Shown here piece by piece: positions 19,746 through 31,704 of a stretch of 64,000 nucleotides of DNA. The stretch comes from Siphonodentalium dalli (taxonomy: Eukaryota > Mollusca > Scaphopoda > Gadilida > Siphonodentaliidae). The notes beneath the pieces were generated by a model, which saw only the letters and a program-made list of their open reading frames with translations, made no database searches and was not told the DNA's origin. The position numbers were made by a program, and so were the translations under genes. The stretch's first letter is position 1, and each line of letters starts with the position of its first letter. The DNA lies in contig CP136066.1 in assembly GCA_032622095.1 (NCBI GenBank), positions 184,982,716 through 185,046,715 of the forward strand. The letters are read 5' to 3'.

Positions 19746-21939
19746 CAGTGACGTAATTATTTCCCATAGGCCTCAGTGAACATATGGGCATTTTTCCAAA
19801 AAAGTGGCTTATTTCTGTCGATCACCATTTTTTTTAGAAAAGTGTATTAATAATCACATTTTTTTATTTTTAGATATAAAATGGGATGGGGTCGACTTGT
19901 TGCAGACCGTATATCATCCGCTCCTTGATATCTCTACAATCCAGAGGCTCGGAATATGGCAAAAATGGCTAATTATGCCTGTCCCATTTTCCGAAATCCT
20001 CCCAAAAAACAGACATTTTCGTATAAAATATGACCATTAAATACCACTTTATTAGACAATTTGCATCATATGTAACATGCCTGATCATAAAATCACAAAA
20101 TATGCGAAATTTTTACCAAGTCAAGTGACATAATTTAGGTCACAAAACTGTCCCACGATTGGTGGTCCCTACTGTTACCAAGAGAGAAACACATAATACA
20201 ACAGTCTTGGCATTGGCGAATGGGGCAGTTTAAATTGGTTTCCAGTACTACTCATCAATACACATGGCTAAACAACTGTTATCCGCTGGTCGGTGCAGTT
20301 AATTTGCCCGTAATTGACCGTATCGTTCATCAAACAGGTGAGCACACTGGGAGTGTGTCACTACTTTTACCCATAGATACAGGTCTGTGAGTATATTATT
20401 ACAAAAATGTTTCTCTTCTTAGTGTTGTCCAATGTGATCCCCGTGAGGCAACACATACCTTTTGTTACATTCCAATGGACGACCAGTGGGAATCCCCTGT
20501 ATAGACCCGAAACGTCCCTACTGTTACCGTCCCTACTGTTACCCTTTAAATTTTGGGAACAGCACGGACAAAATTCAAAAATAGGCGTGAGTATTTATTA
20601 GTTTGCATGTCGTAATGATTTTAACATCACCATGCTCTGGTTCCTGGCTTATAACATCAATATTTTCACAGATTTTACCCGTCATTCCTGTCTCATTCAT
20701 ATAATTCTGGACGTGGTAACAGAAGGGACATTGCGGTAACAGCAGTGACAATCCATTACACAGTTGTTATTTTTGGCAGTGAATTGACATATATTTGTAT
20801 TTCCTTGCAGAACGCCTTTCACTTCTGTATTCCACACACTCATTTTGGTAGAGATGTTTTCTATTATACTTGATTGAGATCCAGTAAACGAAAGTATACG
20901 TGCTCATTTGCAATGATCAAAGAGTTTTCACATACATTCACTTAGGGCACATTCCCATGCCCAACACATACCGTGTAAACTGTCAGATATAAACACACCC
21001 CTGGTCAAGTGGTCCTGCTAATATGCTATGATGCTGGTAGACCTGCTGATTTTCTATGATTTCAAAAACTCACGAAATTGAATGACTGCGGTCATGCCCA
21101 AGGTACATGTATGTGAAAAGTCATTTAAGTGAGGTACTCTATTTTAAATCTAAACAAAGTATATCCATCATTCCACAGCGATTCCATTTAGTCATATACG
21201 GAATACATGAAATATACAGAGTTTACTATAGTCAGTATTTAACGAGACCGCTACTCTTGCGTAAACAAATAGCAATGAGCAAACAGTGTTAACTGGATAT
21301 TAGCTATCAACATACTAGTAGTCAAAGGTCCACTACCATTGTACATGATCACATCACATGCCATGCTGCAGAAATCAGAAGTTGTCTAATCTAAACCTGT
21401 CTAGTAACCAAATCAAAATTCTATTAAAGCCAGTTACAGCAGGTGGGGTGCACGGGGTCTGCAATTTTGTCCCTAACATTAGGCGGAGGTGGGTGGTTGG
21501 TTCAGCAGCCCGGCTGTTTCATTTTTTCCTGGGCCTGTAATTTTTTTCCTAGTCATTTTTCTACAAAATAATGGGACAAAAGGTTTTAAGAATGCTTCTA
21601 TTATGTAATTAGGTACATGTATGCACTTAACTCTTGGTATGAGGGGTTTGATCTCACCACCAGTTAATAATGATGGATGACACCAAGTGGCAATAAAAAA
21701 GTCACCTTGCTAATTGTTTTCATCAAGGATCTATCAATGTACATTGACATGGAAAGGCTCAGATTTAAATAGTTCTAATAAAAATTATTTATTCAACCTT
21801 ATATAAATGAAAACAACACAAAAACAGATTCTTAAAAAAATGTAAACTCTTCACTGAACTCTTCAAATAAAAATAGAATATTCTAAAAACCATAATAAAA
21901 TAAAACAAAGGTGTTAAAATAAACTTTGACCGATTTCAA

Positions 21940-22215
21940 CGATATTCGGTACATGGGTCTAGGGTCACCTCTAGATAAGAGTTGCCAAATTTAAAAGATT
22001 TTTTATGAAAAATATGACCGCTGGAAGCCATCTTGGATTTTGCTCTTTGTATGACCAAATCCATTAGCGCACCTTTAAGGTCACGTTTCTCATCCAATCG
22101 TCATGGATCTTCGAAGTGACCTCTAGATGGGAGCCTCCATGTTTTCTCCAAAATTGTTTTCAAACAAACATAGCCATCTTGGATTTCAAATGTCAATCCA
22201 TCAGCATACCATACA
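21940..22215. repeat. Diverged CCATCTTGGATT tandem units
   Basis: Two to three units of roughly 125 bp share GTCACCTCTAGAT/GTGACCTCTAGATGGG, AAATTTTT/CAAAATTGTTTT and GCCATCTTGGATTT. Comparable repeats occur in the DUF4806 intron at 55,560-56,160. Confidence 0.55.
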
Positions 22216-22544
22216 GCCCACATTTATTGGAGACTTGTTTTGAAACTTTACAGTCTTGTTGGTAAATAAAAAGAAGGCATGCTTCTATAATCATGGTACG
22301 GAACATTGATCAGATAAGATCATGAAAACTGAGTAAAATAGCCATTTGAAGCAGTTTGGATGGGGTGCATCCCTATCCCATAATCGGAAAAAAATATTAG
22401 GGGGTGGTGAGTACCAGAGGGCGGAAAAAATAAAAAAGCGCCTGGTGTTCGGACGTTTTTTTCTGACCCCTCCCCCTGATTACAGTGGAATTTAAAATAA
22501 AACGTATTTTGTTCACAGTACGACAGAGGTACAATTCGTCGGAT

Positions 22545-23055
22545 GCTTATCAAATGCCTTACTGATGTCAAAAAATATACAGCGAACTTCATTGCCATCG
22601 TCTAGAGAACTACTAATATAATTATACACGTCAGTAATTTGATAAACAGCAGTATCTCCTAATTTAAACCCAGACTGGTGGACAGAGATTAGATTATGAT
22701 CATTAACGTGAGACCAAATATATTTATAAAGGCACTTTTCATATAAGCAACTTAATAGAGATATAGGACGATAGTTTGATACAAGACTAGGGTCACCGCT
22801 TTTGAAAACTGGAGTAATATTCGCTATTTTCCATTCACTTGGATAACAACTATTTTTTTAGAAAATATTGAAAACATGAGCAAGTGGATCACAGAGAGTT
22901 AAAGCACAATTTTTTTAAACACGGGGGCTAATTTTGTCTGGACCGCAAGCTTTAGATACTTTGAGATTTTTTAGAGCATCAAAAACATCGGTTGTCGAAA
23001 TTTCTATCTCACTTATTGCTATATCAGAATTAGAATTCAGAGGAATATAGTTCAC
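22545..23055 (-). pseudogene. LINE reverse transcriptase fragment, right copy
   Basis: Inverted copy of 18,003-18,490. It retains the 11 residues missing from the left copy (SSLDDGNEV region before the DISKAF block) but lacks 9 bp within the LLSC-SKTYEKC segment and carries small homopolymer frameshifts. The duplication breakpoint cuts it before the catalytic ADD box. Confidence 0.85.
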
Positions 23056-23067
23056 GTTTATGACGTG

Positions 23068-24185
23068 TTAGGAATCATCGACTTTTGATATTTCACAAAA
23101 GTAATCATTCAAGGCGTTCGCTTTATCAGAGGGTGAAACCAAGTAACAGTTGTCAGACAGAAGTGGGGGTATGGCTTTACGATTGTTTTGGAAAAGAATT
23201 TTTTGTAAATTTTTCCACCAGGTTGATTTATCAGAGTTTATGTCCTTTAAACTATGGTCAATTTTCATGTCGTAGTCAGACATGGCTTTTCTCACTGCAT
23301 GTACACATTGATTGCGCGCAGAGCGAAATTTTGCCCAAGAAGTCGCGGAATTAGTGTGTTTCGTTGTTTTATGTAGCCTATTACGTTTGCGCATTAGTTT
23401 ATTTATGCCACATGTAAGCCAAGGGGGGACATCTTTTTTTTATAGTGACAGTTTTACTTGGAATATATCTAGTGCAGGCATTTTGTATGAATTCAGTTAA
23501 ATGATCGGTAATCGCAGTCAAATTCTGATCTGAATAGATGCTTCTAAAATCCCAATTGAGAAAAGTATTATTCATAGCTTCGTAGTCCGCTTTGTCGTAA
23601 TACAAAATATGTCTTTTTGTCGACGATTGATTCGATAATGGTAGCTCGATGTCGAGCGTAACTGGTGAATGGTACCTAACGCGGTCCTCAAAGAAAGTGC
23701 CAATCACCTCCGTGCCACTTATATACTCACAACAATTTGTAAGAAACAGGTCCAGGATAGAAGATGACGTTTCAGTGAAATTTGTAAACGATGTCACCAA
23801 TTGGGATACACCAGAGCATATACCATTAATCTTGCCGTTGCTACCATCTTTATAATCTTCATTAAAATCACCGCATATCAGGACATTGTTCACATCGTCA
23901 ATAGCATTTTTTATATTTATCTCAATATTATCCCATAGTGAAACTAATGATTGAGGGGGTCTATAGGAACACCCGATAATAATCGTTTTCCCATGAATCT
24001 TTATTTCAACCCATAATGATTCTAAGCCTGGTACGATAAGGTCCGTGCGATGTTTATAAGGGATGCAATCGCGTATGTAGATACTAACACCACCGCCGGC
24101 TGTTTCACCGTTTCTATCGTTTCTGATTGGTTCATGAAAACCTTGGAGAAGGATTTCGGAATTTTCAATTGATTTATGTCCATAT
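23068..24185 (-). pseudogene. LINE endonuclease and linker, right copy
   Basis: Inverted duplicate of 16,880-17,992. It has NVLICGDFN and the same altered RYHSPV site, and ends with the same TAA (23,068-23,070). A 1-bp change near 23,435 shifts the frame between the endonuclease and the Lys/Arg-rich linker (KKRCPPLAYMW instead of KKNVPPWLTCG), so this copy is more decayed. Confidence 0.85.
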
Positions 24186-24639
24186 TAAAGATGGGTTAAA
24201 GACACATGACAGTTTTAACTCCAATTACACCTATAATATTCGCTTATAAATATTTCCCGCTATCGAAATAGGTCGATGAATACCTGAACTACCTTTATGT
24301 GAACATCATTCGTACCAGAATGACGCATTGAAGTAACAAAACATAAAAACTTCGAATACGTTGAACACATTGAAATTGGAATTCTGGAATCTGAAACTGA
24401 ATGTCCGGAAAAGGTATATTGCGTTATCTTAACATGAAACTACATTTATTTAAAAATGCACGCACTGCTATCTATTCGTTTTGATTATAAAATGTACGTA
24501 GGATATACCATAAACCTTTCAGAGCGACGGCAGTTGTACGTTTTCTTCCTGTGGTCTGCAGCTGCATTTGTACATGGCCGCTAACAAAAATTCGATCCAA
24601 ACGAAACGATCTCAAATTTATCGAGAAACATTTTTTTAT

Positions 24640-24933
24640 AATTTCACCCATACAGAGCCCCAGACAAACATGAGCAGACGACATTCTTCTATATGCTTCT
24701 ATATATGTGTGGGGCTCCCTGCAGGGTAATGGATGTTTTGTATTTTATGTGCTAAAAATTGTAAGAAGCATTTATTTAAAAAATAATGATACAAAATTGT
24801 TAGGCCAATGCATTCTCTTATATATGCGAGGCGACCTATGGTCGACTCGCATATATAAGAGAATGCATTGGCACAGGGTAAAATAATCCCGACTTACGAC
24901 TGGATTTGATATGGCGGGTCACATATATAGGAC
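24640..24933. mobile_element. Foldback element C, right-arm copy
   Basis: Reverse complement of 16,135-16,430, with the 69-bp hairpin at 24,804-24,872 and the GCGGGTCACATATA terminus. Confidence 0.75.
24804..24872. repeat. 69-bp mobile hairpin, copy 6
   Basis: Here the hairpin has GCCAATGC where its left-arm twin has GTCAATGC, one of the substitutions separating the arms. Confidence 0.8.
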
Positions 24934-26032
24934 TTGAGTGTATTATTTGTACAAAGCCCGTATTATCAGCGTTATATCGACGAATTTGTTTTGGAAATTT
25001 TCCGTGTAGATTTTGAGAAACATCTTACCTAATTTTGTAATGCTAGGTCTCGAACGAGTCATGTTCATTGAAACTTCTGGTAGTAGTACACGATTTACAC
25101 GGTTGTAGTGGGTCTTGAACATAGAAAAATGAGTATCTGTGGTCATAACAGCTGTTAAATGTGACATTGCTTGTTTGAAGGTTTAACTATTTTACAAACC
25201 TGGGATAGTTCGCAAAAAAAGAGAATTTTTTTTGAAACGTTACATGATTTCTTCAGTATTCAGTGACCAAGTGTGTGTTTGGTTATAACCATATTTCTCT
25301 CCTTTACAAGACATATGTTTTTAAATTGCTATTTTTCTATTTCAAATATTTCTCGGCTCTAACATAGCTTTATCATGTGGATGAAGCTTGAGTATTGTTT
25401 TCGGAAATTTCCTGAAAGCAGACGCCGGCGATGATCCGATAATGGAGCTACGTAATATTTGCATACAGTTGGAAGTGAGAAAATTATAGACTCAAGAACC
25501 TTCACCATTTTCCAAAAAAAAACAAATAAACACACCTGTGTTGAGACTGGATAACATCACGGATGTGTTCATTCAGCCTGTTGTCCAAAATCGCGCATTT
25601 TCGGCTTATAATATAATGTGTTTTATATCGATAAGCTGCTTATAATCGCATCATTTTGAGTAGATAATCAACTGCAAATGAGAGAATTTTAATCACATTA
25701 TCGACATGTAGTACTAGGCGTTCATGCAAAAGTTCGAGTCGGACTCGTTTGTGACTGTTTTTGGACTCAAAATTGAAGTTGGACCTGTTGTGGAGTGGGA
25801 CTGTTGTGATTTGTCATCTCCGATGAATGCATGGAGATGACAGGTGACCTGGCAGGAGTTGTACTTGACATGTGAAAATATGATAACAAATTTCATTCAG
25901 ATAGTGGTTTCACGTCGTTTGGACAATCATTTGACAATACTCAATTGTCCGGCGTGACGACGTGTAGTTTATTCGAGGAACTATCACTTCTTGTCTTCGA
26001 CTGTGACTGGCAGAGTATTATGAACGTCGTCC
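24934..26032. other. Right arm, gene-less stretch
   Basis: Inverted counterpart of 15,025-16,134; nothing else recognised. Confidence 0.45.
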
Positions 26033-26089
26033 TATATATGTGACCCGCCATATCAAATCCAGTCGTAAGTCGGGATCTGTTTACCCTGT

Positions 26090-26158
26090 GCCAATGCATT
26101 ATCTTATATATGCGAGTCGACCATAGGTCGCCTCGCATATATAAGAGAATGCATTGGC
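26090..26158. repeat. 69-bp mobile hairpin, copy 7
   Basis: First hairpin of the right-arm element B; corresponds to 14,901-14,969. Confidence 0.8.
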
Positions 26159-26389
26159 CTAACATTTTTTTATAATTTTTTTTTAAATAAATGTTTCTTA
26201 CATTTTTTAGGACATAACATAATAATAAATAAAAAAAACATCCATTACCCTGCAGAGAGCCCCACACATATATAGAAGCATATAGAAGAGTGTCGTCTGC
26301 TCATGTTTGTCTGGGGCTGTGTATGGGTGAAATTATAAAATTGTTAAAGAATACAAGAAAAAAATATTAAAATATTAAAAAATTGTTAG

Positions 26390-26458
26390 GCCAATGCATT
26401 CTCTTATAGATGCGAGGCGACATATGGCCGACTCGCATATATAAGAGAATGCATTGGC
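26390..26458. repeat. 69-bp mobile hairpin, copy 8
   Basis: Second hairpin of the right-arm element B; corresponds to 14,601-14,669 and shares its GCATC/GATGC variant, so the variant predates the duplication. Confidence 0.8.
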
Positions 26459-26728
26459 ACAGGGTAAAACAAATCCCGACTTACGGCTGGATTTGATATG
26501 GCGGGTCACATATGCGTTCTCACCAAATAGTTGAGGCTCATATACAGAGGAAGGCTTATCTACGAAGGAGTATACAAGGAATCGATACTTAAATTGCCAT
26601 TGTACTCGGTTAGACTCATGGAATTATCAATTATGAAAGGGATGTGACAGTTCATCGACCAAATTCAGTCTCAGACACAAGGATTTCTCCGGCGTATCTA
26701 CCTACCAATTACTGTATTTAGTGATATA

Positions 26729-26883
26729 TAGAGGATCTCACATGAGTTTCTATTTTATACGGAATTTATCAACCGAGTTCACTAAATTCGATTTGAGCCG
26801 AGGTTTACCGAGGCTCAAATAGAATTTAGAGGACGAGGTTGATAAATTACTTATAAAATAGGACGAGTGTGAGATACCTTTTA
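26729..26883. repeat. Long hairpin 2 (~155 bp)
   Basis: Left stem TAGAGGATCTCACATGAG... pairs with ...GGACGAGTGTGAGATACCTTTTA, with several mismatches. The apical part GAGCCGAGG-TTTA-CCGAGGCTC is a perfect small hairpin. Stem sequence is unrelated to hairpins 1 and 3. Confidence 0.85.
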
Positions 26884-27052
26884 TCACATGATCAAATAAA
26901 ACCGAAGCAACGCGAAATATTCATCGAAAACAACAATTATAAACTACAGCGATCGCAAGTTATTTGAAGAACGCCGTGACGTCATCGCACGCGCTGATAT
27001 TAAACGTGTCTATTACCGATAATTATGAAACTGCTTTTATGGCCAAATTATG
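26730..27052. mobile_element. Hairpin element 2 (323 bp) with 8-bp target duplication
   Basis: Inserted in the right arm only. Flanks are TGATATAT (26,722-26,729) and TGATAAAT (27,053-27,060); the left arm has a single uninterrupted TGATATAT. The element is a ~150-bp hairpin followed by a ~170-bp AT-rich tail holding GTGACGTCATCGC at about 26,979. TTTTATCACATG at the hairpin foot is the inverse of the terminus CATAATT/ATGTGATAAA. No ORF. Non-autonomous; superfamily uncertain, the 8-bp duplication being compatible with hAT or P-like transposases. Confidence 0.8.
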
Positions 27053-27060
27053 TGATAAAT

Positions 27061-29150
27061 TGATGTTTTTCTTGTATTGAGGTAGTAATTTGAAGATGAC
27101 AGTTCAAATGAGTTGACACTGATGCTTTGCAATTGATGTAGCATATGTGGTTATGATTCTATATGTGAGGACTGTTTTATTCAGAATAGTAAAGGATACA
27201 GTCTCGGCATTGTGGGTGGCGAGATTACTCAATGAACTGCACGAAATCATGCCAGTTTTGCACGTCTGAAATCCTGAGTAGTTGACTGATTGTGGGGCTC
27301 GTCAGTCGTGACTCCTTTATTTCGTTTTACAGCCGGACTGCATCGACTATCCAGTGCGCGCGTTCAAATCGTCGACTGTGTTGTGTATTATTGTATTGTT
27401 TATACGGTATAGCATAGAACGAAGCACTCCATGAGAAGACTGATGGAAGTGACCTGGCCTACTTTAGTTTCTTGTTTTATTCACAGTATGTCAACGTCAG
27501 TAGCACAAAGGAACTGAACATGCTTGATGGGCCCTGTGCCAAAGATAATGGCTCATCATATATTTGAAGTACAGTAACCCCTCCCACGTTGGCCAAAATT
27601 GCCGGAAATCGTCTACTGCTACCTCGTATATAGAATCTGGCTTCTGTTTCCAGGGCGAGTTCGTACGAATCCTTCGAATCTTTGCTGACAGTGTATATGC
27701 ATATCAGTCAGTCGAAAACATTGGTAAAAGTTTTCTGTCCTGAAAGTAGGATGGTAAAATCTAATTACAATGGGTTTAAAAATAGAAGAACATGTGAAAT
27801 TGTGTTGTTGATGTATGACATCCCCGAAAATTTAATATTTAAGCAAATTTACAAAATTAACCGATTTCCAATTTAGTGACAATATTTTTGTTTAGTATGT
27901 TGTTTATAATTTACTTATTCTTTCAAAGAAACTCTGTGTTGCAATTAGTTCCAGATAAGACCATAAATGCAATATATAGACGAATTCCACTGTTACGTCA
28001 AAGTGTGAACAAATTAACGTTACAGTGTCAAATTCGATGGGGGGGGGATACAAAGGACAAATGACATTCAGACATTCGTGTTATGTTGTTAATTAATACT
28101 TATAGAATGTGTATCAACTGCATGTACGATAGTCACCATAAAATGTATATTATTGTGGTACTATGCTCTTGGTTTAAGGATTATAGTGCCACATTTGTCG
28201 TGCTTATTCGTGTATTATTGTTTTATGGCAACCGCAACGACGCTGAACACAGCGAGCGTTGATTCACCATGTATCAAGGACGCATCACCCATGTAGCATT
28301 CTTGCTCTGCTGTTGGAGTGATTATTCTGCCATACATGTACATCTTTTTCAATATGCATGCATGGACCAGGGTATTGTAAGTGTACCAGATATCAATTAG
28401 AATTCGCGACCTAAGTTCCAATCTGTCCTAAGTGTACTTTTTAAGATTTTGAGTAAATCGATTTTCAAAGTTTGTATTGCTGTCACGACTAAAATATATG
28501 GTTTACAGTGAAAAACTTCACATCACTAGATACCTTAATGTCTTAACTATTCGTTGTTATCAAGACCACTCAGCACAAGACTATTATATCAAGAAAGTTT
28601 TGAGAAATGTAGACCTAGGGTGTGAAATTTTGCACTTAGAGCAAAATAGAACTAAGTATATGTTGTTAAATAAGCGAAAGATATTTCAGACTTTAACTCT
28701 ATTTTAGGGCAAGGTTGTCCCATGTTCCAAACAATATGTCATTTTGGAACTTAGGACAAATAAGAGTTAAACAATAAATTTAATTCACCATAATAACAAA
28801 TTGATTTTCGACCCTTTCGGAAGCCCCTTTTATCCCAAGTATACTACTTTTGTCATGTTGGTTTCCAGTATGATGTATTTAAATGAGTACAAACATGGTA
28901 CGCAATTAATTCACGAATACCCACCAAAGTTGTGTAATTACCAGATTACGGAGCTGTCATACCTTCATATTGGAAATTGGCAATATGTAAGTGTCAGGTG
29001 AAAAATAAACTCAATTTAGCAACCCATTAATTAAAGTATGTCTTCTGGCATACTCATTTCAGCTGTTAAGCTAATATTTGGATACCATCAATGTGTTCAT
29101 CAATGAACACCATATTAGTAGCTCCCAGCCACCTGACATCCAACAATAGC
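27061..29150. other. Right arm, gene-less stretch
   Basis: Inverted counterpart of the left arm. It includes 131 bp (27,439-27,569) absent from the left arm, bounded by GAAG on both sides, which looks like a microhomology deletion in the left arm. Confidence 0.5.
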
Positions 29151-29159
29151 GTGAACAGT

Positions 29160-29880
29160 GAGAGTTCGAGCTGCGTGTGATCGAAATCATATTCAGCAGG
29201 TACTACTCGGTATATGTTATCAATATCGCGAACATATAGTCCTTCCTATTGGCGCCCGGGGCATTGGAGTGGCCTAATGTGGTCTCAAATAGACATAAAC
29301 GGTAGTTTCGGGATCCGTGACGACATATAACGTGAGAGTTCGAGCTGCGTGTGCTCGAAATCATATTCAGCAGGTACTACTCGGTATATGTTATTAATAT
29401 CACGAACATTTAGTCCGTCTATCCAAATCCATGTACCGTCTGTTATGTTCGCCTTCCCTCCGATATCGCAATATGTCCTGTAATACATGTAGTATAAATC
29501 AATAAATAAAAAATATGGATACGAAATCAATGCTGCGCTGTACACCTATCCGACTGAGTGAGCTAGAAGGACACATATGCTCCACGTAGGCACGTCGTTA
29601 CCAAATATATGTGCCGTCTGTTCCGTCCACCTTCCCTGCGATGCCACAATCTTTTTTGCAATATTATAAAACAATAAATAAATCAACAATGTGCTACGCA
29701 CCTAACCCACTGAGTGACTTGATAAAATACCTAGGCTCAGTGCAGACACACCATCACCTACTCCGTCGTCCGTATATTTGGTTCGCCTCCCATACGAGAC
29801 CGCTAGTTGTCTCGTAGAAATATAGAAATGAAATGAACAATGCGCTTGCACCTAACCGACTGAGTCACCGATAGTCATTA
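29160..29880. repeat. Degenerate ~150-bp tandem units, right-arm copy
   Basis: Reverse complement of 11,640-12,362, including the duplicated 83-bp block (29,166-29,250 and 29,336-29,420). Confidence 0.6.
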
Positions 29881-30200
29881 ATGAGCTATGCACCTAACCT
29901 GGCCGCATCAATGTGCATAGAATATAGAAATTCGTGCTGCGATCGAAAATATACATATCTATATATATATATGTCTGAACAAGAAAACCATAGTCAGAAA
30001 GGTAACGCCGCCAAGATTATAGTATTACATATAAATATAAATTATAAAAAATACATAAAATATTTTGATAACAATTGCGTTTAAACAAGTGATCCTTCAA
30101 ATTATTACTAACAAAGCAAGTAAACGACTGTGGGGTCACTCAACAGATTATAAAGACTTGTACAGTACACTCAGAGTGTGGTATAAGGAAAACACTCAAC

Positions 30201-30252
30201 ACGGTTTAAACCTAGAGGTTTACGTAGACCAAGTTTAAACCTGTGATGACGA
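30201..30252. mobile_element. Solo end of the 41.9-kb TIR element family
   Basis: ACGGTTTAAACCTAGAGGTT followed by TACGTAGACC and AAACCTGTGATGACGAA matches the right end of the element at 41,898-43,670. The other end is not seen nearby. Confidence 0.6.
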
Positions 30253-30995
30253 AGTAACTCTATTGCCAAGTTAGTCGGTGAAATTGTGATGCGCGTGTAA
30301 TACTCTGGTGGATTCAGCAGACGTTTCACTTCCGCATTGAGTTTTTTTCAACTTCCGTATTTACTGTTCAAAATCATGCTTTCTCATGATAAAATACAGG
30401 CTTTTATAGAGAATCACGTGCCGACAAAACCAAAATAACCAATAAAATGTCATTATACAGTGCTGTGTACCGTATGTGTTTATCTTGTACTCGTCCAGGT
30501 TGACACTTTACACAACATTGTATAATATCTTTATAAGTATGACGTAACCAAAGTGATGGGACTCATGGGAGTACCAAATGGAAAAACACTGTTGGATCTT
30601 TGTTCCCTAATTAAGGACTTAAACATTATTGTTTTAATGCTACTAAATTGAATCATATGTAGTAATGAACTTTGTTTGCGGGCGTATATATATTTCTTCG
30701 CTCAGTCTAGAGGCTCTAGATGCACTAGTATGAGTGTAGGTAGTTAGCGTTTTTGATCAATACAAGTAGCATAAAAAGCGCCATTTTTTAATATCTTGTA
30801 AAACAGCATCTCTAGTCAAGGAATTTTCTCAAGAACCAACTGTTTGACCGATGTAGAGCCGAAAATTCAAGATGGCGTCCAAGATGACCACCGGTTTGAC
30901 GGTGGTACACCTAATAGTTTTGCTTCTCAATTTGATATGTTAAACATAACGAATTCCACCCTATTATTTGAGAATGGTGGTTACCGAATAACAGC

Positions 30996-31101
30996 TTTGA
31001 ATTTTTGATTATGAAATATACTCAACAATCACCAACAGATTCGTGGTCTTGAATTTTTGATTGTGAAATATACTCAACAATCACCAACAGACCAGTGGTC
31101 T
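30996..31101. repeat. 53-bp tandem duplication
   Basis: TTGAATTTTTGATTATGAAA...CACCAACAGA...GTGGTC is present twice head to tail with two or three differences. Confidence 0.85.
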
Positions 31102-31704
31102 ATGCCCCACTTTGAGTCGAAAATTGGCCACAATTATTGAAGATGGATGCCAAAATGGCGACCAAAACATGGAAAGGTTTGTTTTTTTCCTTATTTTTGT
31201 TTACACACTTTACAATGTTCGAGATAATATAAAAGAATATATCAACAATGTGTTGATTATTCGATCGAATAACCTCTGTGAAAGAGTCAGTCACACTAAA
31301 TGCGAAGTAGTATAGTTTGTTCTGGTACAAATGTGAGGTAGAATATGTGCTATGTAAAATGACCGAAATTATTCTCAGACAGAGTGTCATTCTGTAAATG
31401 CTTAGAAACGAACCATGAATGGCTCTGATGTCTTCAATTCTATTTGTAACACTACTATATGGCTGGATCAATTGAATAAATATTTGAATATTGAGATATT
31501 TACAAACAAAAATCAATTTAGTAGTGGAGTTTCCACGAAATTAGGAAACATACATGACAAAACCCATAATCGTCAAACTTAATTTGGTTCTCAAAACAGG
31601 AACATATTCTGCAACACATCTTCATCATCTGGCCTCGTATTCAAATTACCAACACTTAAAAATTTGAAAATGCATTTTGTTTTAATAAAACTGAATTGAA
31701 CAAT

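Larger units (their letters stand above)
19305..22544. other. Spacer of the inverted duplication
   Basis: No supported gene. It contains a tRNA-like block (19,690-19,740 minus), a patch with repeated CCTACTGTTACC words near 20,167-20,540, and a pair of diverged units with TCACCTCTAGAT and CCATCTTGGATTT at about 21,940-22,200. Confidence 0.5.
26033..26513. mobile_element. Foldback element B, right-arm copy
   Basis: Reverse complement of 14,547-15,024, with hairpins at 26,090-26,158 and 26,390-26,458 and both TIR termini intact. Confidence 0.8.
22545..29970 (-). repeat. Large inverted duplication, right arm (~7.4 kb)
   Basis: Reverse-complement counterpart of 11,555-18,490. It starts inside the LINE at the FDKVW-coding region (CTTATCAAATGCCTTACTGA) and ends in CGATCGAAAATATACATATC next to (TA)n. 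Divergence is low (few substitutions and three notable indels), and shared nested insertions show the duplication came after the foldback insertions. Confidence 0.95.
29971..31690. other. Gene-less region with small repeats
   Basis: No supported gene. It contains a solo TIR (30,201-30,252), a dispersed repeat (about 30,598-30,720) sharing TTCCCTAATTAAGGACTTA and CGCTCAG with 50,430-50,520, and a 53-bp tandem pair at 30,996-31,101. Confidence 0.5.

Noticed and set aside
11555-29970. Two independent insertions of a 7-kb transposon in opposite orientation
   Set aside because: Both arms share the same nested MITEs, the same truncated LINE and the same hairpin variants, and the arms end inside a LINE; a segmental duplication explains this better.
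31100-31516. 138-codon minus-strand ORF
   Set aside because: AT-rich, no recognisable domain, overlaps a dispersed AAGATGG-type repeat and an opposite-strand ORF.
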